DNA of 64,000 nt from the NCBI RefSeq assembly GCF_000024845.1, contig NC_013501.1, positions 1,120,001 to 1,184,000 of the forward strand, written 5' to 3'. This DNA is from Rhodothermus marinus DSM 4252 (GTDB taxonomy: Bacteria > Bacteroidota > Rhodothermia > Rhodothermales > Rhodothermaceae). Both the position numbers and the translations under genes were made by a program. The notes under the pieces were generated by a model that was not told where the DNA came from, searched no databases, and saw only the letters and a list, made by a program, of their open reading frames with translations. Position 1 is the first letter of the stretch. Each line of letters starts with the position of its first letter. Shown piece after piece: positions 56,250 through 64,000 of this stretch.

Positions 56250-56633
56250 ATGGAAAGAGAAAAGCACGGGGTTCCCGAAGATCGACTGACCGCGTTCGAG
56301 GCCTACCGGGCCCGCATGAACCGGCGCATCCTGGAGGCCGATCACCTGGGCATCAAGCGGTTTTTCCATCTGGACGAAACCGCCTATCATGACGGCGCGC
56401 TGGATCGCAAAACAAAAGAACTGCTCGGTCTGGTCGCTTCCATGGTGCTGCGCTGCAACGACTGCATTGACTACCATCTGATCAACTGCGTGCGGCTGGG
56501 CTTCTCGGACGAGGAGCTGTTTGACGCCATGAACGTGGCGCTGATCGTAGGCGGATCCATCGTGATTCCGCACCTGCGCCACGCCGTCGAAACGCTCGAT
56601 CTGCTCCGGGCCCGTGAAAATCCGACGGAATAA
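56250..56633 (+). CDS. carboxymuconolactone decarboxylase/AhpD-like protein
   Basis: 127 residues. LVASMVLRCNDCIDYHLINC carries the CxxC and following His of AhpD-like proteins; FHLDETAYHDGALDRKTKEL precedes it. AhpD proteins are peroxiredoxin reductases or thiol oxidoreductases; the CMD name comes from fold only. No ahpC is adjacent. It follows an AT-rich promoter-like gap. Confidence 0.88.
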   Translation: MEREKHGVPEDRLTAFEAYRARMNRRILEADHLGIKRFFHLDETAYHDGALDRKTKELLGLVASMVLRCNDCIDYHLINCVRLGFSDEELFDAMNVALIVGGSIVIPHLRHAVETLDLLRARENPTE

Positions 56634-56746
56634 CCGGCCGATTCCGCTTTTTGAAGGAATCGCGTGATCCTGCCTGGAGCTTGCGCGTTGTATTTCGATC
56701 GTGAAAACCCTATTTTCTCGCTTCTGTAAGCAGGCGAGATCTGGCT

Positions 56747-58099
56747 ATGTTCGAAAGCCTTACCGAAAAATTAGAAGCAGCCCTGAAGTCCGTCTCGGGG
56801 CAGGGTCGCATCACCGAGCTGAACATTGCCGGGACGATGCGAGAGATCCGGCGCGCCCTGCTGGAGGCGGACGTCAACTACCAGGTGGCGCGGGAGTTTA
56901 CCGAGCGCGTCAAAGAAAAGGCGCTCGGGACGAAGGTGCTGTCGTCGGTTTCGCCGGGCCAGCAGCTCGTCAAGATCGTCTACGACGAGCTGGTGCGGCT
57001 GCTGGGCTCGGAGCAGGTGGACATCAACCTGAGCCCCACGCCGCCGACGGTGATCCTGGTGGCCGGGCTGCAGGGATCGGGGAAGACCACGTTCTGCGCC
57101 AAGCTGGCGCTTTACTTTAAAAAGAAGGGCCGGGCGCCGCTGCTGGCGGCCGCCGACGTGTACCGTCCGGCCGCCGTCGAGCAGCTCAAGACGCTGGCCG
57201 CTTCGATCAACGTGCCCGTCTATTCGATCGAAGAGAATGGACAGGTGGTGCAGGATGCCGTGCGCGTCGCCCGCGAAGCGGTGCAGGAGGCGCGTCGCAC
57301 GGCCCGTGATATCGTGATCATCGACACGGCCGGTCGCCTGCACATCGACGAGGCGATGATGCAGGAGGTCGAGCAGATCAAAGAGGCCGTGCGGCCCCAC
57401 GAGATCCTCTTTGTGGTCGACAGCATGACCGGCCAGGACGCCGTCAACACCGCCAAAGCCTTCAACGAGCGGCTGGACTTCGACGGCGTCGTGCTCACCA
57501 AGCTCGACGGCGACACGCGCGGCGGTGCGGCGCTTTCGATCCGTTCGGTCGTCAACAAACCGATCAAGTTTGCTTCGACGGGCGAAAAGCTCGATGCGCT
57601 CACGCCGTTCTACCCGGATCGCATGGCCCAGCGCATTCTGGGCATGGGCGACGTGATCTCGCTGGTCGAGCGTGCGCAGGAGCAGTACGACGCCCGTCAG
57701 GCCGAAAAGCTGCGCCGCAAGCTGCGCTCGGCCGACTTCAATCTGGAAGATTTTTACGAGCAACTGCAGCGCATCAAAAAGATGGGCTCGCTGCGCGAGC
57801 TCATCGGCATGATCCCCGGCCTGGGGCGCTACGTCAAGGATCTGGACGTGGACGACGACGCCTTCAAGCACATCGAGGCGATGATCCTGTCGATGACGCC
57901 CGAAGAGCGGCGCAATCCGGACATCATCGATGCAAGTCGGCGTCGTCGGATTGCCCGGGGCAGCGGGATGGAGGTCAGCGACGTGAACCAGCTGCTCCGG
58001 CAGTTCAAGGAAATGCGCAAGATGATGAAGTCGATGTCCAAGCTGATGGGCAAAGGCCGGGCGGTCGATCTGCGGCAGTTGCTGGGTGGTAGACTGTAA
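56747..58099 (+). CDS. ffh: signal recognition particle protein Ffh (SRP54)
   Basis: 450 residues. It binds signal sequences of nascent membrane proteins and docks with FtsY. The NG domain has the G1 loop [12 protein letters not shown], the G3 DTAGRLH and the G4/G5 [10 protein letters not shown]; the C-terminal M domain begins around 300 and carries the Met-rich [14 protein letters not shown] that holds the signal peptide. It begins the conserved ffh-rpsP-rimM-trmD-rplS cluster. Confidence 0.97.
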   Translation: MFESLTEKLEAALKSVSGQGRITELNIAGTMREIRRALLEADVNYQVAREFTERVKEKALGTKVLSSVSPGQQLVKIVYDELVRLLGSEQVDINLSPTPPTVILVAGLQGSGKTTFCAKLALYFKKKGRAPLLAAADVYRPAAVEQLKTLAASINVPVYSIEENGQVVQDAVRVAREAVQEARRTARDIVIIDTAGRLHIDEAMMQEVEQIKEAVRPHEILFVVDSMTGQDAVNTAKAFNERLDFDGVVLTKLDGDTRGGAALSIRSVVNKPIKFASTGEKLDALTPFYPDRMAQRILGMGDVISLVERAQEQYDARQAEKLRRKLRSADFNLEDFYEQLQRIKKMGSLRELIGMIPGLGRYVKDLDVDDDAFKHIEAMILSMTPEERRNPDIIDASRRRRIARGSGMEVSDVNQLLRQFKEMRKMMKSMSKLMGKGRAVDLRQLLGGRL

Positions 58100-58149
58100 C
58101 CAGCGTTAACGATAACCTCATTGAACAAACCAGGGAGCGATTACGGCCT

Positions 58150-58776
58150 ATGGCGGTCAGACTACGTTTGCGTCGACTGGGTCGGAGGAATCTTCCGATT
58201 TTCGCCATTGTGGCGGCCGATGCGCGGTCGCCGCGGGATGGGCGTTTCATCGAAGATCTCGGGCGTTACTATCCGCTGCACGAGCCGGCCACGGTCGAGC
58301 TGAAAACCGACCGGGTGATCTACTGGCTGGAGCGGGGGGCGCAGCCGACCGAGACGGTGCAGAGCATTCTGCGGCGGGAGGGCATCCTGCTGGCCATGCA
58401 CCTGCGCCGCAAAGGTAAGTCGGAGGAAGAGATCCAGCAGGCGGTGGCCGAGCACCGCGCCCGCCAGTACGAGAAGCTGATGAAGAAGGCGAAGCCGACC
58501 GTGGCGCAGCTGAAGCAGGCGGCGCTGGAAGAGGAGCGGCGGCGGGCCGCCGAGCTGGAGGCGGAACTGGCCCGGCAGCAGGCCGAGGCGGAGGCGAAAG
58601 CCCGTGCCGAAGCCGAGCAGCAGGCTGCGGCCGAGGCCGCCGAAGCCGAAGCGGAGGCCGCTGAAGCCGAGGCGGAGGCCGCCGAGTCCGAAGCGGTAGC
58701 CGAAGCGGAAACGCCCGCCGAGCCGGAAGCGGCAACCGAGGAGTCGGCGAGCGACGAAGAAGAAAAGGCGTCCTGA
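58150..58776 (+). CDS. rpsP: 30S ribosomal protein S16 with long C-terminal extension
   Basis: 208 residues against about 80-90 in E. coli. The S16 core (about 1-80, MAVRLRLRRLGRRNLPIFAI, DPRDGRFIEDLGRY-like) is complete; a linker and coiled-coil (about 80-140) precede an Ala/Glu-rich tail (repeats of AEAEAAEA). Extended S16 tails are known in Bacteroidota and their role is unknown. It starts 50 bases after ffh. Confidence 0.95.
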   Translation: MAVRLRLRRLGRRNLPIFAIVAADARSPRDGRFIEDLGRYYPLHEPATVELKTDRVIYWLERGAQPTETVQSILRREGILLAMHLRRKGKSEEEIQQAVAEHRARQYEKLMKKAKPTVAQLKQAALEEERRRAAELEAELARQQAEAEAKARAEAEQQAAAEAAEAEAEAAEAEAEAAESEAVAEAETPAEPEAATEESASDEEEKAS

Positions 58777-58814
58777 GTACGCCGAACAGTCGATCGTCGG
58801 GGCAGGGGAACACC

Positions 58815-59354
58815 ATGGAGCGGGTAGATCCGGACGAGTTGCTGCTGATGGGCTATGTGGCCCGGGCGCATGGTGTCCGGGGTGCCTTCAAGGTGGTTCC
58901 CGAAACGGACGATCCCACGCGCTTTGAAACGCTGGAGACGATCTACGTCGGGCGTTCGCCGGAGACGGCCCGCCCGGTGCGCCTGGAGCGCGTGCAGTAC
59001 CAGCCCACGCGGCGCGGGCTGATCGTGCTGCTGCAGGTGGCCGAGGTCACCGACCGCGACGCGGCGCAGGCGCTCCGGGGCCTGCGGGTTTACGCCCGGC
59101 GGTCCGACCTGCCCCCGCTGGCCGAAGGGGAATTCTTCCTGCACGATCTGATCGGGTTGCGGGTGGAGACCGAAGCGGGCGAGACCGTCGGTACCGTCAT
59201 CGAAGTGCTGGAGATGCCCGCCCACCTGATCTATGTGGTGGGCCGTCCGGGCCGTCCGCATGCGATGGTGCCGGACGTCGAGGTCTTCGTGCGGGAGCTG
59301 GACCTTGAAGGCCGGCGGCTCGTTATACGCCCGATCGAAGGGTTGCTGGACTGA
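58815..59354 (+). CDS. rimM: 16S rRNA processing protein RimM
   Basis: 179 residues: an N-terminal RimM domain (LLMGYVARAHGVRGAFKVVPE) and a C-terminal PRC barrel (FFLHDLIGLRVETEAGETVG). It helps 30S assembly with S19. It is 39 bases downstream of rpsP and 27 bases before trmD, as in the standard cluster. Confidence 0.95.
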   Translation: MERVDPDELLLMGYVARAHGVRGAFKVVPETDDPTRFETLETIYVGRSPETARPVRLERVQYQPTRRGLIVLLQVAEVTDRDAAQALRGLRVYARRSDLPPLAEGEFFLHDLIGLRVETEAGETVGTVIEVLEMPAHLIYVVGRPGRPHAMVPDVEVFVRELDLEGRRLVIRPIEGLLD

Positions 59355-59380
59355 GGGGAGGCAAAACGTAGCATCAAGCC

Positions 59381-60100
59381 GTGCGCATTGACATTCTGAC
59401 GGCATTCCCCGATCTGGTCCGGGGCCCGCTGGCGTACAGCATCATCCGGCGGGCGCGCGAGCGCGGGCTCGTGGACATCCGCGTGCACGACCTGCGCGAC
59501 TACACCACGGACCGGCATCGGCAGATAGATGACTATCCCTACGGGGGTGGCGGGGGGATGGTGCTCAAGCCGGAGCCCATCTTCCGCTGCATCGAAGCCA
59601 TCCAGGAAGAGGCGGCCCGTGAAGGGCGCAAGATCGACGAGGTCATCTATCTGACGCCCGACGGCCAGGTGTTCAACCAGGAGCTGGCCAATCGGCTGTC
59701 GCTCTGCCAGCACCTGGTATTGCTGGCCGGACACTACAAGGGCGTGGACCAACGGGTGCGGGATGCCCTGGTCACGATGGAGCTGTCCATCGGTGACTAT
59801 GTGCTCAGCGGTGGCGAGCTGCCGGCGCTGGTGGTGGTGGATGCCGTCGTGCGCCTGATTCCGGGCGTGCTGGGCGATGCCGAGTCGGCGCTGACCGACT
59901 CGTTCCAGGACGGGCTGCTGGATGCGCCCGTCTATACGCGGCCGGCCGTCTTCCGCAGCATGGCCGTCCCCGAGGTGCTGCGTTCGGGCGATCACAAACG
60001 CATCGCCGCCTGGCGGGAGGAGCAGCGCCTGCTGAAGACGCGCCAGCGCCGTCCGGATCTGCTCGAAAAACTTGAACCGTCAACGACCCACGACGAATAA
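59381..60100 (+). CDS. trmD: tRNA (guanine-N1)-methyltransferase
   Basis: 239 residues with a GTG start at 59381. It methylates G37 of tRNAs with S-adenosylmethionine. The trefoil-knot region [20 protein letters not shown], the N-terminal [12 protein letters not shown] and the substrate segment [12 protein letters not shown]-like ([19 protein letters not shown]) are present. Confidence 0.96.
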   Translation: MRIDILTAFPDLVRGPLAYSIIRRARERGLVDIRVHDLRDYTTDRHRQIDDYPYGGGGGMVLKPEPIFRCIEAIQEEAAREGRKIDEVIYLTPDGQVFNQELANRLSLCQHLVLLAGHYKGVDQRVRDALVTMELSIGDYVLSGGELPALVVVDAVVRLIPGVLGDAESALTDSFQDGLLDAPVYTRPAVFRSMAVPEVLRSGDHKRIAAWREEQRLLKTRQRRPDLLEKLEPSTTHDE

Positions 60101-60115
60101 AACGGAGGATTCATC

Positions 60116-60490
60116 ATGTCGGACGAACTGATTCGCCTGGTCGAGGCCACGCAGCTGCGGGACGACATCCCGGAGTTCGGCCCGGGCGACACGGTCAACG
60201 TGCACGTGCGCGTGGTGGAAGGCGACAAAGAGCGCATTCAGCAGTTCAAAGGCGTGGTCATTTCGATCCGTGGCAGCGGCACCCGCAAGACCTTCACCGT
60301 GCGGAAGGTCTCCAACGGCGTGGGCGTGGAGCGCATCTTCCCGCTCTACTCGCCCAAGATCGCCAGGATCGAGGTGCTGCGCCGGGGCCATGTGCGCCGG
60401 GCCAAGCTCTACTACCTGCGCCAGCGCTCCGGCAAATCGGCCCGCATCAAGGAGAAGCGCTACGTTGCGCCGGAAGAAGGACGGGAGTAA
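60116..60490 (+). CDS. rplS: 50S ribosomal protein L19
   Basis: 124 residues, the family length, with [20 protein letters not shown] and [26 protein letters not shown]. It sits at the 30S-50S interface. A ribosome site (GGAGG) precedes it, and a terminator follows, closing the cluster. Confidence 0.97.
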   Translation: MSDELIRLVEATQLRDDIPEFGPGDTVNVHVRVVEGDKERIQQFKGVVISIRGSGTRKTFTVRKVSNGVGVERIFPLYSPKIARIEVLRRGHVRRAKLYYLRQRSGKSARIKEKRYVAPEEGRE

Positions 60491-60548
60491 GGCTCCATGG
60501 AGCCCGTCCTCCGGGCCGGCGTTTAACACAACGACGAACGAGTTCCCG

Positions 60549-60584
60549 AACCGCCGACCGGAACTCCGGGCCGGCGGTTTTTAT
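60549..60584 (+). terminator. rho-independent terminator after rplS
   Basis: AACCGCCG (60549-60556) with CGGCGGTT (60572-60579), inner pairs from CCGG/CCGG, then TTTTTA. It ends the ribosomal cluster. Confidence 0.85.
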
Positions 60585-60622
60585 TGGCATCAACGCAAAC
60601 TTTCCGGTGAAGCAGGGACGTT

Positions 60623-61459
60623 ATGGTGCGACTGGCGATCTGGGATACCCTGCCGGCCGAGTTCTTCGTCTCGGGACTGACCGCGGGCAACGTGCAGTTG
60701 CCGGTGGCGCTTGAGGTGGAGCGCTCTCCGGCACCGGAGGCGTTGGAACGTCTCCTGAACGGCGACGTCGATGTGGCCCTGGTGCCCACGCTCGACGTGC
60801 TGCTACACAACGACGAAGTCGACGCACTGCCGGCCGTGGCGCTTTCCTCCTGGAAGTACCCCTACGCACGGATCGTGCTGCGCCAGGGGTTTCTGCAGGT
60901 GAATTCGCTGGCGCTGGATCCGCGCTACGCGCAGGAGGCGTTCATCGCGCAGGTAGTGCTTCAGGAACACTACGGCCAGACACCCCAGCCGATCGCCTAC
61001 GAGGGCGCCACGCGCGACGAACTGCTGGGCGGCGAGGAGGATGCCTGCCTGCTGATCGGCAACGACGTGCCCGCCCTGCAGACCGGCGCGCTGACGCTTG
61101 ATCTGGGCCAGGAGTGGTACGAACTGGCCAACTATCCGATGGTCTGGGGCCTGTTTGCCGTACGTAAGGGCGAGGGCAACCCGCTCCTTGTCAAAACGCT
61201 CCGCCGACTGGCGAAGGCGGCCGAAGCCCGGCGGGAGGTCTGGGCCCAGACCCGCGAAATGACGCCCGAGCTGCACGAATACTTCCTGGAAAACCTGCGC
61301 CTGCGTTTTGACGACCTGGTCATGGCCAGCCTGACGGAATTCCGGGAATACCTGTTCTATTTCCAGATTACCGACGAAGTCCCGGACCTGCCCCTGTACA
61401 CGATCCCGGAGGACGAGGAAGACGAAGAGGAGGACGAAGACGAAGTGCCCCTGCTCTGA
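60623..61459 (+). CDS. MqnA/MqnD-family menaquinone biosynthesis protein
   Basis: 278 residues of the periplasmic-binding fold family. LLNGDVDVALVPTLDVL and LDLGQEWYELANYPMVWGLF are typical of MqnA (chorismate dehydratase), the first step of the futalosine menaquinone route; MqnD is similar, so I give no firm symbol. The C-terminus ends in an unusual run of about 15 Glu/Asp residues. It is followed by smpB after 17 bases. Confidence 0.8.
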   Translation: MVRLAIWDTLPAEFFVSGLTAGNVQLPVALEVERSPAPEALERLLNGDVDVALVPTLDVLLHNDEVDALPAVALSSWKYPYARIVLRQGFLQVNSLALDPRYAQEAFIAQVVLQEHYGQTPQPIAYEGATRDELLGGEEDACLLIGNDVPALQTGALTLDLGQEWYELANYPMVWGLFAVRKGEGNPLLVKTLRRLAKAAEARREVWAQTREMTPELHEYFLENLRLRFDDLVMASLTEFREYLFYFQITDEVPDLPLYTIPEDEEDEEEDEDEVPLL

Positions 61460-61476
61460 ACCCGACCCCGCTCGGT

Positions 61477-61941
61477 ATGCCGGACAACATCAAGATCGTC
61501 GCCACCAACCGCAAGGCCCGCCACGAATATCAAATCGAAGACACGCTCGAGGCGGGGCTGGTGTTGAAAGGCACCGAGGTCAAGTCCCTCCGGGAAGGGC
61601 GGGTCAACCTGCAGGACGCCTATTGCACCGTCGAAAACGGCGAGATGTACCTGCTGAACTGTCACATCTCGCCCTACCGGAACACCGGAGCGCACGACAA
61701 CCACGATCCGCTCCGGCCGCGCAAACTCCTCATGCACAAGCGAGAGATTGAACGCTGGGGGCAGGCCGCTCAGCAGAAAGGCTACACGATCGTTCCGCTG
61801 AAGATCTATTTCAAAAACGGCCGGGCCAAGGTGGAAATCGGGCTGGCGCGCGGTAAAAAGCTCTACGACCGCCGCGCCGACATCGCCGAGCGGGAAGCCC
61901 GGCGTCGCCTGGAACGGGTACTCAAAAGTCGTCGAGGATAA
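61477..61941 (+). CDS. smpB: SsrA-binding protein SmpB
   Basis: 154 residues, the normal length. NRKARHEYQIEDTLEAGLVL and KGTEVKSLREGRVNL are the OB-fold tmRNA-binding segments; the basic tail YDRRADIAEREARRRLER enters the ribosome decoding site. It rescues stalled ribosomes with tmRNA. No ssrA gene is seen in the window. Confidence 0.97.
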   Translation: MPDNIKIVATNRKARHEYQIEDTLEAGLVLKGTEVKSLREGRVNLQDAYCTVENGEMYLLNCHISPYRNTGAHDNHDPLRPRKLLMHKREIERWGQAAQQKGYTIVPLKIYFKNGRAKVEIGLARGKKLYDRRADIAEREARRRLERVLKSRRG

Positions 61942-61956
61942 ACCTTCAGAAGTCCC

Positions 61957-63198
61957 ATGCCGTCGTTCCCACCCGTCGAAGAACAGCTCCGGCAGATTCG
62001 CCGTGGCGTTGTCGAGATCATCCCGGAAGAGGAGCTGGTCCAGAAGCTGGAGCGCTCCTACCGTACCGGCAAGCCGCTGATCGTCAAGCTGGGCTGCGAT
62101 CCCAGCCGGCCCGACCTGCACCTGGGTCATGCCGTCGTACTGCGCAAGCTCCGGCAGTTTCAGGACCTGGGCCACCAGGCCGTGCTGATCATCGGCGACT
62201 TTACGGCGATGATCGGCGATCCGACCGGCCGATCCAAGACGCGCCCGGCGCTGACGCTCGAAGAAACGCGGGCCAACGGCCGCACCTACTTCGAACAGGC
62301 CGCCAAAATTCTCGACCCCGAGCGGACGATCATCCGCTACAACTCGGAATGGCTCGGCCGGATGACCTTCCGGGACGTGATCGAGCTGGCGGCCAAGTAC
62401 ACGGTGGCCCGCATGCTGGAGCGCGACGATTTCGAGAAGCGCTATAAGGCCGGCGAGCCGATCGGCATTCACGAATTTCTGTATCCGCTGGCCCAGGCCA
62501 TGGACTCGGTGGAGATTCAGGCCGACGTGGAGCTGGGCGGCACCGACCAGCGCTTCAACCTGCTCGTAGGGCGCGACATCCAGCAGGCATACGGCCAGGA
62601 GCCGCAGGTATGCCTGCTCATGCCGATCCTGGAGGGGACCGACGGCGTCGAGAAGATGTCGAAGTCGCTGGACAACTACATCGGGATCACCGAGCCGCCC
62701 GAGGAAATGTACGGCAAGGTGCTCTCGATCCCGGATCACCTCATCTATCGCTATTTCGAGCTGGCCACGGACATCCCCACCGAGGAGCTTCCGGCCAAAA
62801 AAGAATTTGCCGAGCGTGATCCGCGCAACGCCAAGCACGAGCTGGCCTGGACGATCGTGCGCATGTACCATGGCGAGGAGGCCGCCAACCGGGCGCGGGA
62901 GCACTTCGAGCGCACGATCATCCGGGGCGAAGCGCCCGAGGATCTGGAGCCGTTCCGTCCCACGCCGGACGAAGGCACACGCATCGCGCTGGTCAACCTG
63001 ATCGTGCAGGCCGAGCTGGCTTCGTCCAAGAGCGAGGCCCGGCGGCTGATCCGGCAGGGGGCCGTTTCGATCGACGGCGAGCGCGTCACCGACGAGCACC
63101 TGGAGATCGACCTGGCGCAGCGGGCTCCCTTCGTGCTCAAGGTGGGCAAGCGCCGCTTTGCCCGGGTGGTGTGGGACGAGGCGCAGCAGCCGGCCTGA
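61957..63198 (+). CDS. tyrS: tyrosyl-tRNA synthetase
   Basis: 413 residues, class I synthetase. [14 protein letters not shown] (HIGH motif) and [11 protein letters not shown] (KMSKS) flank the tyrosine pocket; a C-terminal S4 domain begins near 340 ([20 protein letters not shown]). It follows smpB by 15 bases. Convergent with purE, with a 6-base gap. Confidence 0.96.
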   Translation: MPSFPPVEEQLRQIRRGVVEIIPEEELVQKLERSYRTGKPLIVKLGCDPSRPDLHLGHAVVLRKLRQFQDLGHQAVLIIGDFTAMIGDPTGRSKTRPALTLEETRANGRTYFEQAAKILDPERTIIRYNSEWLGRMTFRDVIELAAKYTVARMLERDDFEKRYKAGEPIGIHEFLYPLAQAMDSVEIQADVELGGTDQRFNLLVGRDIQQAYGQEPQVCLLMPILEGTDGVEKMSKSLDNYIGITEPPEEMYGKVLSIPDHLIYRYFELATDIPTEELPAKKEFAERDPRNAKHELAWTIVRMYHGEEAANRAREHFERTIIRGEAPEDLEPFRPTPDEGTRIALVNLIVQAELASSKSEARRLIRQGAVSIDGERVTDEHLEIDLAQRAPFVLKVGKRRFARVVWDEAQQPA

Positions 63199-63204
63199 CG
63201 AGGC

Positions 63205-63720
63205 TCAGGACTCCGGTGCGAAGCGGGCCTGCACACGGGCGTCCATCTGCTCGACCTTTTCGATGAGGGCCTGCTTGTAGGCCACGACCCGCTGCAGCAG
63301 TTCGGGATCGCCTGTGGCGAGGATCTGCACGGCCAGCAGGCCGGCGTTGCGGGCCTGTCCGATGGCCACGGTGGCGACGGGCACGCCGCCGGGCATTTGC
63401 ACGATCGACAGCAGCGAATCGAGCCCTTGCAGGTGGCGGGTGGGGACGGGCACGCCGATGACGGGCAGCGGCGTGGCCGAAGCGATCATGCCGGGCAGGT
63501 GCGCGGCACCGCCGGCCCCGGCGATGATCACCTTGAGCCCCCGGGGGTGGGCCGTGCGGGCGTATTCCAGCATGCGGTGCGGCGTGCGGTGGGCAGAGAG
63601 TACGCGAATTTCGTAGGGCACGCCGAATTCCTCGAGCACACGGGCGGCTTCTTCCATGACGGGCAGGTCCGATTCGCTGCCCATGGCGATACCGACCAGC
63701 GGTGTGGTGGAAGCAGGCAT
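63205..63720 (-). CDS. purE: 5-(carboxyamino)imidazole ribonucleotide mutase
   Basis: 171 residues (class I PurE). [19 protein letters not shown] and [11 protein letters not shown] form the substrate pocket; it moves the carboxyl group of N5-CAIR to CAIR in purine synthesis. It is encoded 17 bases after purK on the minus strand, in the normal purKE pair, consistent with class I chemistry. Confidence 0.96.
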   Translation of the reverse strand: MPASTTPLVGIAMGSESDLPVMEEAARVLEEFGVPYEIRVLSAHRTPHRMLEYARTAHPRGLKVIIAGAGGAAHLPGMIASATPLPVIGVPVPTRHLQGLDSLLSIVQMPGGVPVATVAIGQARNAGLLAVQILATGDPELLQRVVAYKQALIEKVEQMDARVQARFAPES

Positions 63721-63737
63721 AGTGTCGGCAGGCTGGT

Positions 63738-64000
63738 TCAGAGGTAACGGGCGATCAGGTCGGCGGCCGTTTCGGCGCGCCGGCGTACGTCTTCTGGATC
63801 AGTTCCGGTAGCCGTCACGTGACCCATCTTGCGGCCGGGGCGCACCTGCATCTTACCGTACAGGTGCACGGCCACACCGGGGATCCGGAGCGCTTCGGGC
63901 AGGCCGCGCAGGTCGATCCGATCGCTGCTGCGCCGACCGAGGATGTTCACCATGACGGCCACAGGCTCCCGCAGTTCGGGCGAGCCCAGCGGCCAGTCGA
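63738..64000 (-). CDS. purK: 5-(carboxyamino)imidazole ribonucleotide synthase, C-terminal part
   Basis: The last 87 codons of an ATP-grasp protein that runs off the window edge. [20 protein letters not shown] and [20 protein letters not shown] are the C-terminal PurK signature. It makes N5-CAIR from AIR, bicarbonate and ATP for PurE. The start lies beyond 64000. Confidence 0.92.
   Translation of the reverse strand, partial: DWPLGSPELREPVAVMVNILGRRSSDRIDLRGLPEALRIPGVAVHLYGKMQVRPGRKMGHVTATGTDPEDVRRRAETAADLIARYL

Overview
The window is a GC-rich bacterial chromosome segment with short intergenic gaps; no stretch longer than about 300 bases lacks a gene. Several things point to the Bacteroidota/Rhodothermota, most likely a Rhodothermus-like thermophile: a type IX secretion (T9SS) C-terminal sorting domain, ribosome binding sites that are often weak, a fused alpha-beta 2-oxoacid dehydrogenase E1, a hybrid-style sensor with a beta-propeller and Y_Y_Y domain, and an MqnA-type protein. 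This is inferred from gene content only; no database search was possible.

Layout. 1-6300: end of an unidentified gene, sufE, a Nudix hydrolase, a secreted protein, an OmpR-type two-component pair, Hsp20 and a TPR lipoprotein. 6360-22000: fused E1, a second two-component pair, alanine racemase, a porin, a DPP-IV-type peptidase, dihydroorotase, D-Ala-D-Ala ligase, pseudouridine-5'-phosphate glycosidase, a lipoprotein, a zinc-ribbon protein and 4-alpha-glucanotransferase. 22195-35302 (all minus strand): a sensor kinase, a LuxR-type regulator, a 2998-residue secreted repeat protein and a separate small protein that is essentially a T9SS sorting domain; the close spacing suggests a regulated surface-protein locus. 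35449-44822: two tandem universal stress proteins flanking a TonB protein, an Acg-type nitroreductase, polyphosphate kinase and a large PAS sensor kinase.

44945-54630 is an integrated mobile element of about 9.7 kb in the 3' end of tRNA-Asp. It carries a tyrosine integrase, an excisionase-like HTH protein, a zinc-ribbon/P-loop replication protein, a RecU-like nuclease, a Mor-like regulator, a P27-type small terminase, a HExxH metallopeptidase and an HK97-type capsid. I see no portal, large terminase, tail or lysis gene, so it looks like a capsid-forming phage satellite or a reduced prophage. Its most striking feature is a pair of iteron-like arrays inside coding DNA (48519-48717 and 49173-49434). 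They use two unrelated repeat words but have the same orientation pattern (three forward, two reverse, two forward, three reverse) and nearly parallel spacing.

54614-64000 returns to core chromosome: tRNA-Asp, a PspC protein, 5-formyl-THF cyclo-ligase, a CMD/AhpD-like protein, the conserved ffh-rpsP-rimM-trmD-rplS cluster, an MqnA-like protein, smpB, tyrS, purE and the 3' end of purK.

Intergenic stretches of 150-300 bases where I see little: 21935-22194 (upstream of malQ and downstream of the sorting-domain gene; no convincing element), 4767-5053 (divergent promoter region of hsp20 and the TPR gene) and 44823-45101 (terminator plus attL).
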